Part shown: positions 1 through 6,056 of the stretch, in pieces
Layout: every line of letters begins with the position of its first letter
How positions within the stretch are numbered: position 1 is the stretch's first letter
Assembly: GCA_937876435.1 (NCBI GenBank)
Contig: CALEIL010000113.1
Location: forward strand, 1 to 6,056
DNA: 6,056 nt
Reading direction: 5' to 3'
Origin: an uncultured Bacteroidota bacterium
GTDB lineage: Bacteria > Bacteroidota > Bacteroidia > Chitinophagales > Saprospiraceae
Made by a program: the position numbers and the translations under genes
The notes under the pieces: model-generated
The model's input: the letters and a program-made list of their open reading frames with translations, nothing else
Told to the model about the DNA's origin: nothing
Databases searched by the model: none

Positions 1-1806
1 ACGTTCAAAAATAATCACGTTGGCATCCACCGCCATACCGATCGTCAAAATAATCCCCGCGATTCCAGGTAAGGTCAGCACGGTTCCATAAGAGGCTAAT
101 GCCCCAAAAATAAAGAACAGGTTGGTAAACAAAGCCAGGATGGACACTACACCTCCCCCATTGTAGTAATAAATCATGAAGACCATCAGGATCAGAAAAC
201 CAATGACCAGCGTGATGACACTCTTTTGGATGTTTTCCTTTCCAAGAGACGGGCCGACCAGGGATTCCGAAATGATTCTGGTCTCCGCGGGCAATTTTCC
301 CACTTCCAAAACCGCAGCCAGGTCGTTTCCATCCTGAACGGTAAAATTACCGGAAATGGAACTGTTCCCATCCGTGATGGGAGTATTGACGCTGGGCGCA
401 GATACTACTTCGTCATCGAGGACGATGGCTATTTCTCTGTTATTATCCTGGGCTGCCCGGGTCGTCATGTCGGCCCAGATACGCGCGCCCTGATTATCCA
501 TAGCCAAAGAAACGGCTACCTCGTTGGTGATCGGATCAGGGGCCGCTGTAGCTTTGATCACGTGCTCTCCCGAAAGGGGAGCTTCCGCATTGGCCCGTCC
601 TTTCTTGATGGCGTACAGGACATACCGGTTGGTCAATTTCCCGGTGGTAAAATCACGTCGTGGATCTGCCCCCCAGAGAAATTGGATATCTGAAGGAAAC
701 ATTGCTTTGATTTCTGGTCTTTCCAGATAAGCAATGACAGCGTTTCTCTGATTCCGTTCTGCTTCACCCATGGCTGCCAGCCCAAATTGTCCGGTGATGT
801 TGGGTGTAAAAATAGAAAACAGTGGTCCCGACTGGAATGCATTCTCAGATTGAGGTACATCCACTATCTGGGTATTTGAATCCCCAGTTGGATTGCCGAG
901 GCTATCCAGTATGGGCGTTTTGATGGTATCTTTTCGGGTCAGTTGCGCCGGCGTATTGAGCGCAGACGTATCCCCTGCCTGAATCTGGCGAAGCCGTTCA
1001 TTGGCCTGAGAAAAGGTCTGGATTATATTGTTGTCCGTAACCCTGTATACGTTCCAGAATTCCAGATTGGCCTGAGCCTGCAGATAATTTCGGGCTCGTT
1101 CATAATTTTCCACTCCTGGCAGTTCCACCATGATGACATCGCGGCTTTGATCCAGCGACACATTGGGTTGGGAAACGCCAAATTTATCCATCCGGTCTTT
1201 GAGCCGGTTAAAGGTCAGATTGACGGTTTCATCCGCTTTCTGACGGAGGACGGTCATGACCGCATTATCGGGTGTGTTGAAGTTGATGTCCTCAGCCAAA
1301 ACCTCGTTTCGGGCGAATATACTGGCCAGATTTTTACCGCTGGCCAGAGCATTCCATTCCTGCTGAAAGGCGGTCAAAAAATCCGTTCCACTCTCCTTCA
1401 TCCGTCCATCCACATTGTTGATGGCCTGACGGAAGGTGGGATCCTGGCTGTCTTTGGACAGGTTGACTACAAAAGATTCCAGATCCACCTGCAACAAGGC
1501 ACTCAGACCGCCCTTGAGGTCAAGCCCCAAAGCCAGTTGTTGGCTTTTGAGTTCTTCGTAGGTATAATCCTTGAACAATGGAATGGAAAAAATAGGCACT
1601 CCGGACATGGAATCAAGGTAAGTGATCCTGGCTTCCTTGGTCAGTGAATCGATTTCTTTTTGTGTATCTCCTTGTAGGCCAATGCGCTGTGCGTACTCCT
1701 CTGCCCGATTTTCCACTTTCCAGGTCGGAAAGATCAACACGTATTGGAAAGCGCTCACAATAGCGAACAAAATCAGGAAAAACTTTATGACTCCTTTAGC
1801 TTGCAT
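1..1806 (-). CDS. secD: Protein translocase subunit SecD, probably N-terminal part of fused SecDF (partial, cut at window edge)
   Basis: This is the Sec translocon accessory subunit that uses the proton motive force to pull exported proteins out of the SecYEG channel on the periplasmic side. The minus-strand frame is open from the ATG at 1806 to base 1, giving 602 residues with no stop. Visible in order: TM1 at about residues 5-25; the SecD signature LGLDLKGG at 93-100; a large periplasmic P1 region with an insertion rich in N, Q and T (about 250-310); the GKLPA segment at 503-507 followed by VGPSLG (517-522); TM2 (about 528-547), TM3 (about 555-573) and TM4 carrying GMAVDANV (590-597). Asp594 in that motif matches the proton-pathway Asp of E. 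coli SecD (D519). In Bacteroidota SecD and SecF are usually one polypeptide of about 1000 residues, so a SecF half is expected beyond the edge; that is inference. It is divergent from the kbp-like gene. The start is supported by the N-terminal TM and a promoter box 41 bp upstream. Confidence 0.96.
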   Translation of the reverse strand, partial: MQAKGVIKFFLILFAIVSAFQYVLIFPTWKVENRAEEYAQRIGLQGDTQKEIDSLTKEARITYLDSMSGVPIFSIPLFKDYTYEELKSQQLALGLDLKGGLSALLQVDLESFVVNLSKDSQDPTFRQAINNVDGRMKESGTDFLTAFQQEWNALASGKNLASIFARNEVLAEDINFNTPDNAVMTVLRQKADETVNLTFNRLKDRMDKFGVSQPNVSLDQSRDVIMVELPGVENYERARNYLQAQANLEFWNVYRVTDNNIIQTFSQANERLRQIQAGDTSALNTPAQLTRKDTIKTPILDSLGNPTGDSNTQIVDVPQSENAFQSGPLFSIFTPNITGQFGLAAMGEAERNQRNAVIAYLERPEIKAMFPSDIQFLWGADPRRDFTTGKLTNRYVLYAIKKGRANAEAPLSGEHVIKATAAPDPITNEVAVSLAMDNQGARIWADMTTRAAQDNNREIAIVLDDEVVSAPSVNTPITDGNSSISGNFTVQDGNDLAAVLEVGKLPAETRIISESLVGPSLGKENIQKSVITLVIGFLILMVFMIYYYNGGGVVSILALFTNLFFIFGALASYGTVLTLPGIAGIILTIGMAVDANVIIFER

Positions 1807-1977
1807 GTTATATATGATGTTTAATCCTTATAGCTCAAAAACTGCGCAAATATAACGTTTATGTGAAAAGCGCTGTAATTTTATTCGAATTTTCATCGAA
1901 GATAAGATCTTTTCTTATATTGTCTTTCGGAATGATTACGTTAGTCATCCATATTTAGTAACTAAAATCAAAAGTTT
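1807..1977. promoter_or_regulatory. Divergent intergenic region between secD and the kbp-like gene
   Basis: This 171-bp AT-rich region separates two divergent genes and must hold both promoters. The secD side has a convincing Bacteroidota -7 box, listed separately. On the kbp side I see no full TAnnTTTG box; the closest is an ATATTTAG stretch at 1951-1958, and the leader just before the ATG at 1978 is A-rich without a Shine-Dalgarno sequence. Near the middle is a small inverted repeat, ATAAGA (1902-1907) and TCTTAT (1913-1918) around a 5-nt spacer, which could be an operator or chance in AT-rich DNA. No ORF or RNA gene was seen. Confidence 0.55.
1847..1854 (-). promoter_or_regulatory. Putative -7 promoter box of secD (TATATTTG)
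   Basis: Read on the minus strand this is TATATTTG, a full match to the TAnnTTTG -7 consensus used by the Bacteroidota primary sigma factor. The expected -33 TTG is only weakly represented by TTA at 1876-1878, with a 21-bp gap, which is in the usual range. The box lies 41 bp upstream of the secD ATG, predicting a leader of about 35 nt. An AAGGA-like stretch near 1824-1829 is too far from the ATG to be a good ribosome binding site. Confidence 0.5.
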
Positions 1978-2448
1978 ATGGGATTATTTTCATTTCTTAA
2001 AAAGGCCGGTTCCAATCTGTTTGGTAAAGATGTTGAAACCAAAGCAGAGGAAGCAGCAAAGGAGTTGGAAGCGCGCAATGCATTATTAATCAACGAGATA
2101 AACAAGTTGAATTTTGATGTGGAAGATCTTTCACTGAATCTGGATGACGATACCGTCACGGTCTATGGGAAGGTAGATTCTCAGGACGAAAAAGAAAAAG
2201 TCGTCCTGGCTCTTGGCAATGTGACGGGCATTGCGACGGTCGATGACCGGATCAACGTCGTAAATCCAAAGCCTGAATCGACCTTTTACGAGGTCAAAAG
2301 TGGAGATTCTCTCTCCAAAATCGCGAAAGCGCATTATGGAGATCCGATGAAATACCCTTTGATCTTTGAAGCCAATAAACCAATGCTGAGTGATCCGGAT
2401 AAAATATATCCTGGTCAGGTTTTGAGGATTCCACCTCTGGAGGCTTGA
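1978..2448 (+). CDS. kbp: BON-LysM protein, Kbp (YgaU) family K+-binding protein
   Basis: A 156-residue soluble protein without signal peptide or TM segment, so most likely cytoplasmic. The N-terminus MGLFSFLKKAG closely resembles E. coli Kbp (formerly YgaU), recalled as MGLFNFVKDAG. A BON domain spans about residues 35-95, with the typical VTVYGKV strand and the segment ALGNVTGIATVDDRI (78-92), near-identical in pattern to the E. coli protein. A LysM domain follows at about 102-152 (FYEVKSGDSLSKIAKAHYG, then IFEANKPML and DKIYPGQVLRIP). E. coli Kbp (about 149 aa) binds K+ and changes shape on binding; the same role here is inferred from matching length and architecture. Unlike most LysM proteins it lacks an export signal, so peptidoglycan binding is unlikely. 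The ATG at 1978 is supported by the conserved MGLF start. It is monocistronic, divergent from secD, and ends about 100 bp before a strong terminator. The symbol reflects family resemblance. Confidence 0.92.
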   Translation: MGLFSFLKKAGSNLFGKDVETKAEEAAKELEARNALLINEINKLNFDVEDLSLNLDDDTVTVYGKVDSQDEKEKVVLALGNVTGIATVDDRINVVNPKPESTFYEVKSGDSLSKIAKAHYGDPMKYPLIFEANKPMLSDPDKIYPGQVLRIPPLEA

Positions 2449-2550
2449 GGAAATTGAACAATACCCCGTACGACCTGATATAGATCATGTCCTAAGGACT
2501 ACTATACGTCCAGGGGATTGGGGATGGAAACGGTCCATCATATCACACAT

Positions 2551-2583
2551 AAAAGCAGCATTTACGAATGCTGCTTTTTTTTT
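2551..2583 (+). terminator. Rho-independent terminator of the kbp-like gene, possibly bidirectional
   Basis: A perfect 12-bp stem (2551-2562 with 2567-2578, core AAGCAGCATT) closes on a TACG tetraloop at 2563-2566 and runs into nine consecutive T residues (2575-2583). This is a textbook intrinsic terminator for plus-strand transcription from the kbp-like gene. The stem base is A/T paired, so read on the minus strand the hairpin is followed by TTTT and may also stop the convergent SPOR-protein transcript. The stop codon of that gene (2582-2584) lies inside the T tract. Confidence 0.9.
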
Positions 2584-3460
2584 ATTCGCTTTTCAAAATG
2601 GCCTGAGGAAATTTTATCCGAACCTCTTCCAATCTTGCCAGGGCGATTCTTTCACTATCGTATGGACCGATAAACATCCGGATCCAGTCTCCTTTTTCCA
2701 CGAACTGAATCTCGGACCCCTCAGTTTTTGCAGGAAGATTCTCGCGACCTTTGAAAAGACCAAGAACGATGATGTATTTTTCATCAGAGGCCAGGAATGA
2801 GAACTTCTTGGATGTGATTCCGGTCAATTTCGGATTTTTTTCCACTATGGCCTTGGAGGGGGGCTCGGGTCCATTCATGAAAAATGATCCAAGTTCTCCG
2901 TCGGTCCGGCGGACAAAAATCGTTTTTTCCTGCGTGTGAAAATCAGGGTGCCTGAACACGAGCTGGTATTCTCCTGACAGGTAATTGACCAGTCCAAAAA
3001 TCCCTCTTTTATCCGATACCCCGACCAGGTCTTCCATCCCATTGGGCAGCACCTTGTAGATGTGTACACCAGGGATCGGAATAAACGAATTGGTGGTCAG
3101 TACGCGTCCCATTTTATACTGCTCCTGCTTTTGCATATAAAACACTTTTTCAAAATCCTGGCTCCCGGCCGGAATTGAAAACGATCTGGCCAGGGTGATA
3201 TACCCTGAAGCACTAATATACAATACGCATTGATCTGCTTCCTTTGCAGTGAACCGCACGTATCCATCCTCATCGGACATGAATTTGCCGATGTGACAGG
3301 ATTGTAAATCGATCACCGCATTGGCAATCGGTGCTTCTGAATCCAGCGATTTTACCCTGATGGTGATTTGCTGACCTAGGACCCGGGTCACCGACGCGGT
3401 TCCGGTCAAAATTAACAGCACAATTGTTAATATTTTGTATATTTTGACCATATAATTCAT
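2582..3460 (-). CDS. Exported protein with two carboxypeptidase-regulatory-like repeats and a C-terminal SPOR-like domain
   Basis: Function unknown; probably a periplasmic or envelope protein. From the ATG at 3460 it has 292 residues. A positively charged start (MNYMVKIYK) and hydrophobic ILTIVLLILTG core form a signal peptide, probably cut after about residue 29 (VLG|QQ); there is no lipobox Cys. Residues about 31-110 resemble a carboxypeptidase regulatory-like beta-sandwich (ITIRVKS..PIANAVIDL..SDEDGYVRFT), and 115-185 look like a second copy (GRVLTTNSFIPIPGVHIYKV..SDKRGIFGL). Residues about 228-292 fit a SPOR-like domain (YIIVLGLFKG, then DWIRMFIGPYDSERIALARLEEV and an F-PQA end), a fold that binds denuded peptidoglycan in other proteins. 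The frame can be extended to a GTG at 3526, but the added residues (RYKPKYPTHATTKN..) would bury the signal peptide, so I prefer ATG 3460; an AGGAA lies about 12 bp upstream. ATG 3451 is also possible. It is divergent from the subtilase and convergent with kbp. Confidence 0.85.
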   Translation of the reverse strand: MNYMVKIYKILTIVLLILTGTASVTRVLGQQITIRVKSLDSEAPIANAVIDLQSCHIGKFMSDEDGYVRFTAKEADQCVLYISASGYITLARSFSIPAGSQDFEKVFYMQKQEQYKMGRVLTTNSFIPIPGVHIYKVLPNGMEDLVGVSDKRGIFGLVNYLSGEYQLVFRHPDFHTQEKTIFVRRTDGELGSFFMNGPEPPSKAIVEKNPKLTGITSKKFSFLASDEKYIIVLGLFKGRENLPAKTEGSEIQFVEKGDWIRMFIGPYDSERIALARLEEVRIKFPQAILKSE

Positions 3461-3631
3461 TCGACCATTAAAATTCCTGCTATTTTTGGTGGTAGCATGC
3501 GTGGGGTATTTTGGTTTATATCGCACGGGATGCTAAAATAGTACATTCTTAGTTGTCAAAAAAATATTTGATCAGCAGTCCGCTTTTTGATGCAATAATA
3601 GGGATGTAGATAAAATAATAAAATCCAAAAA
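3461..3631. promoter_or_regulatory. Divergent intergenic region between the SPOR protein and the subtilase
   Basis: An AT-rich spacer of 171 bp drives two divergent genes. On the minus strand a candidate promoter is TATTTTAG at 3533-3540 (one mismatch to TAnnTTTG) with TTGACA at 3554-3559; it would start transcription near 3526 and so argues for the downstream ATG at 3460 rather than the GTG at 3526. On the plus strand the best -7-like element is AATATTTG at 3563-3570 (one mismatch), with no convincing -33 TTG. The candidate boxes of the two genes are close together, so their transcription could interfere or share a regulator. The 20 bases before the subtilase ATG are almost all A and T, typical of Bacteroidota leaders. 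Confidence 0.4.
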
Positions 3632-6010
3632 ATGACTCATAAGAAATTTTACCTGTTATCCCTATCAGTTTTCATAATGTACTTTTTACCGTACAATATC
3701 CATGCCCAAAATATTTCCTACGTCCCGGGCGAACTGATCATACAGACAGATGGGAGTTCGTTTGAATCGGTTCTGGCCAGAACTTTTTCCGGATCCAGAG
3801 CCCAGGCACCCGTCCGTTCCACATCCCTTTCGCATGATCTAGGTCTGCACGTATTGCAGTTTGACGCCGATGAGATTTCTGACTCGGATATGTTGTCCAG
3901 ATTACGGGCAAACCCTCACGTACTTGCGGTACAGAGAAACCACTATCTTCAATCCCGGAGAAGACCCGACGATCCCCGGTTCAACGATCAATGGCCTTTA
4001 CGCCGCAGCACCATAAAGGAAGCCGATATCGATATGGAGGCAGCCTGGGACATCACCACAGGTGGTAAGATCGGAAACACGCACGACATAGTGATAGCGG
4101 TGATCGACGATGGCTTTCAGATTGATCATCCGGATTTGATCGAAAATCTGTACGTCAATCACGGTGAAATACCGGGCAATGGAATCGACGATGACAAAAA
4201 TGGCTATATAGACGATTATATCGGATGGAATTTTGAAACGGATAACGACTCCCTCAATACGGGTGATCACGGTGAACCGGTGGCGGGAGTTATTGGGGCC
4301 CGTGGCAACAATGGAATCGGGATCGCCGGTATCAACTGGGAAGTAAAAATCCTTCCGCTCCTGCTCGACGCAAAATTTACGGACGCCGGGCTTCTGGCGA
4401 GCTATATATACGCGTACAAACTGAGGAAAAAATTCAATGAAACCAACGGGGAGGAAGGAGCCTTTGTGGCTGTCACCAATTCGTCCTGGGGATCGGAAGG
4501 ATATTTCCCCGATGAATTCCCCGTCTGGTGCAATTTTTATGACAGCCTCTCGACCGTGGGGATACTCAATTGCGTAGCCACGTCCAATAAAAATATAAAC
4601 GTGGATACGGAAGGGGACATTCCTTCGCTATGCCCCAGCGAATCTGTCATAGTCATGACCAACTCGGACATGTTCCGGGAACTGGTCGGTGCTCACGGCC
4701 CCGAAAACGTGGATATGGCGGCGCCTGGTGAAAGCATTTTCACCCTCAAGGATAAAGGGTACGGATTTGAGAGCGGGACTTCATTTTCTGCTCCTGTAGC
4801 GAGCGGGATCCTGGGATTGATGTACAGCGTGACGGTTCCGGGTATCCTCGAAGCCGTCCTGAGTCAGCCGGAACAAACGGCGCTGCTTTTCAAGGAAATA
4901 TTAATGCAAAGCTACGATGCCGTTCCGGAAATGGAAGGCAAAATTAAATTTCCAGGAATCGTCAACGCCAGAAAAGCCGTGGAAGGCGTGCTGGCTCATT
5001 TTTCTGTAGACGAGATCCAGTATTGTACGATCGATAGCCTGGAAAATTCTGCTTATTACCTGGACACCCTGGTGCTGGGTAATGAGACCGTGGTGACCGG
5101 CCCCAATTCGGGGTACAAACCCAAAGGATTCCTGACCGATTCCCTGGAACAGGGACGATTTATACCCACGTCCATCATTTCCAATTCGACGAGTGATTCG
5201 CTGGATTTCGTAATCTGGCTGGATAGAAATCTGGATTCCAGTTTTGCTGAAAATGAGACTCTGGTCCTTGAACGAGCGGTGGGTCGATGGGATGGATCCT
5301 TTTTCATGCCCGAAACGATCGACTCAGGATATTACAATTTACGAATAGGAGTTTTGGCCCCTTCAGACAGCATCAATGCATGTGGGGTCAATATTCCGGA
5401 TTACGAATACGAAGATTACACGGTATATGTAAAACTAAATCCGCTCCTATGCCAGAACCCACCACAGGTAGATTCCATCATGGCCGGGCCGGATAATATC
5501 CAGATCATGTGGACCGGGGTGGATAGTTCTGTGGCCTATGTATTTCGCTATCGCCAGCAAGGGGCGAGCGAATGGGAAGATGAAATGGTCGACACGGCCA
5601 AAATGTTTACCCTGGAGGAACTTGAGGAATGTACTCCCTACGAATTCCAGGTCCGGAGCGTGTGTTTCTACGATACGAGTTCCTATACCCCCACCGCCGT
5701 TTTCTTCACGCAATGCGGCACCTCCAATAAAAATTACGAATTTTCCGAACAGATTTCCCTTTTTCCTAATCCCAGTCCTTCGGGTGATCTGACCATCGAT
5801 TTCCGCAACGTCGTAAGTACGACCAGAGCCAGATCAGATGTTTCCCTTTCACTCTACTCCATGGAGGGTAGATTGATCCGACAGGAAAATTTCCCACCGC
5901 TCACTTCGGATCAGTTGTCCGTTTCCTGGCCGGGACTGCCCCGGGGAATGTATATGGTCAAAATCGACCTGGGGGACCGGTTCGCTGTGAAAAAATGGGT
6001 GGTACCGTAA
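3632..6010 (+). CDS. Secreted subtilisin-family (S8) serine protease with GEVED, FnIII and T9SS type A sorting domains
   Basis: A 792-residue secreted endopeptidase. Residues 1-25 are a Sec signal peptide (hydrophobic core YLLSLSVFIMYFLP, cleavage likely at IHA|QN). A propeptide of about 30-108 (YVPGELIIQTD.., ending AVQRNHYLQ) precedes the S8 domain (about 110-455), introduced by PDDPRFNDQWPL. Catalytic residues: Asp159 (AVIDDGFQIDHPDL), His213 (DHGEPVAG), Ser384 (GTSFSAP), with Asn319 (VATSNKN) the likely oxyanion residue. An Asp-rich loop at 182-200 (NGIDDDKNGYIDD) resembles a Ca2+ site. About 460-602 is a GEVED domain, ending CGVNIPDYEYEDYTVYV; 607-697 is a fibronectin type III domain (NIQIMWTGV..YVFRYR..YEFQVRSVC); 706-792 is a T9SS type A sorting domain (LFPNPSPSGDLTI..LYSMEGRLIR..LPRGMYMVKI). 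It should be exported by Sec, then carried across the outer membrane by the T9SS. All catalytic residues are present, but the His motif is unusual. Substrate unknown; nutrient proteolysis or maturation of surface proteins are both possible. Confidence 0.95.
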   Translation: MTHKKFYLLSLSVFIMYFLPYNIHAQNISYVPGELIIQTDGSSFESVLARTFSGSRAQAPVRSTSLSHDLGLHVLQFDADEISDSDMLSRLRANPHVLAVQRNHYLQSRRRPDDPRFNDQWPLRRSTIKEADIDMEAAWDITTGGKIGNTHDIVIAVIDDGFQIDHPDLIENLYVNHGEIPGNGIDDDKNGYIDDYIGWNFETDNDSLNTGDHGEPVAGVIGARGNNGIGIAGINWEVKILPLLLDAKFTDAGLLASYIYAYKLRKKFNETNGEEGAFVAVTNSSWGSEGYFPDEFPVWCNFYDSLSTVGILNCVATSNKNINVDTEGDIPSLCPSESVIVMTNSDMFRELVGAHGPENVDMAAPGESIFTLKDKGYGFESGTSFSAPVASGILGLMYSVTVPGILEAVLSQPEQTALLFKEILMQSYDAVPEMEGKIKFPGIVNARKAVEGVLAHFSVDEIQYCTIDSLENSAYYLDTLVLGNETVVTGPNSGYKPKGFLTDSLEQGRFIPTSIISNSTSDSLDFVIWLDRNLDSSFAENETLVLERAVGRWDGSFFMPETIDSGYYNLRIGVLAPSDSINACGVNIPDYEYEDYTVYVKLNPLLCQNPPQVDSIMAGPDNIQIMWTGVDSSVAYVFRYRQQGASEWEDEMVDTAKMFTLEELEECTPYEFQVRSVCFYDTSSYTPTAVFFTQCGTSNKNYEFSEQISLFPNPSPSGDLTIDFRNVVSTTRARSDVSLSLYSMEGRLIRQENFPPLTSDQLSVSWPGLPRGMYMVKIDLGDRFAVKKWVVP

Positions 6011-6021
6011 ATTGATTTACG
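6006..6021. repeat. Short inverted repeat overlapping the subtilase stop codon
   Basis: CGTAAAT (6006-6012) and ATTTACG (6015-6021) form a perfect inverted repeat; as RNA it would be a 6-bp stem with a TTGA loop. It covers the TAA stop at 6008-6010. It lacks a following T tract and is AT-rich, so it is at best a weak terminator or RNA end-stabilising hairpin. The right arm doubles as part of the 7-bp periodic repeat. Confidence 0.4.
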
Positions 6022-6044
6022 ATATTTAATGTACGAATTACGAT
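6010..6044. repeat. Degenerate 7-bp tandem repeat (TTACGAT type) at the window edge
   Basis: Cut in steps of seven from 6010 the sequence reads AATTGAT, TTACGAT, ATTTAAT, GTACGAA, TTACGAT. The second and fifth units are identical and the fourth shares TACGA, so TACGA recurs in the same 7-bp phase at 6018, 6032 and 6039. Repeats of this type occur between genes in some Bacteroidota. Whether it continues past the edge cannot be seen. The last 12 bases are GC-rich and unassigned. Confidence 0.5.
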
Positions 6045-6056
6045 TGGGCCTGGCGG

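Noticed and set aside
226..1855. Several plus-strand open frames opposite secD, the longest about 234 codons (943-1647)
   Set aside because: They lie antisense to an unmistakable SecD frame and show no family resemblance or domain pattern; they are shadows of the coding strand.
2449..2550. Possible small RNA or short gene in the convergent gap
   Set aside because: Only a 4-5 bp hairpin around GTCCTAAGGAC was found; no ORF with a plausible start and no promoter was seen.
3461..3526. N-terminal extension of the SPOR protein to a GTG start at 3526
   Set aside because: It adds a polar, non-conserved-looking stretch before the signal peptide, and a candidate promoter would place transcription start at about that point; ATG 3460 is better.
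3998..4270. A 90-codon minus-strand open frame inside the subtilase
   Set aside because: It overlaps the catalytic Asp and His region of the protease in antisense and resembles no protein; the subtilase frame explains the sequence.
1..6056. Mobile element, phage, CRISPR or defence system
   Set aside because: No transposase, integrase, direct-repeat array, target duplication or defence-type domain was seen on either strand.

Overview
The window looks like chromosomal DNA of a member of the Bacteroidota, probably an environmental lineage of the Saprospiria/Chitinophagia type; the rank below phylum is a guess. The evidence is a C-terminal type IX secretion (T9SS) sorting domain, a GEVED domain, Bacteroidota-style SecD, A-rich leaders instead of strong Shine-Dalgarno sequences, and a TAnnTTTG-type -7 promoter box. 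All four genes look intact apart from truncation at the left edge. There is no tRNA, rRNA, CRISPR array, transposase or phage gene.

Layout: (1) 1-1806, minus strand: N-terminal 602 residues of SecD, most likely the front half of a fused SecDF, cut by the window edge. (2) 1807-1977: divergent intergenic region with a good promoter box for secD. (3) 1978-2448, plus strand: a small cytoplasmic BON-LysM protein, homologous to the E. coli K+-binding protein Kbp (YgaU). (4) 2449-2581: convergent gap ending in a clear intrinsic terminator. (5) 2582-3460, minus strand: an exported protein with two carboxypeptidase-regulatory-like beta-sandwich repeats and a C-terminal SPOR-like domain. (6) 3461-3631: divergent intergenic region. 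(7) 3632-6010, plus strand: a 792-residue secreted subtilisin-family protease with propeptide, S8 catalytic domain, GEVED domain, fibronectin type III domain and T9SS type A sorting domain. (8) 6011-6056: the start of an AT-rich intergenic stretch with a degenerate 7-bp periodic repeat.

The theme is the cell envelope and secretion. SecDF helps the Sec channel move proteins to the periplasm, the first step for the protease, whose C-terminal domain then marks it for the T9SS. The SPOR/regulatory-domain protein, divergent from the protease, is a plausible periplasmic or cell-wall-associated partner, but nothing in the sequence proves a link. The Kbp homologue probably has an independent role in K+ or osmotic response. 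I found no clear new multi-gene system. The most unusual points are the architecture of the SPOR protein, the divergent His-motif of the protease, and the 7-bp periodic repeat at the right edge.
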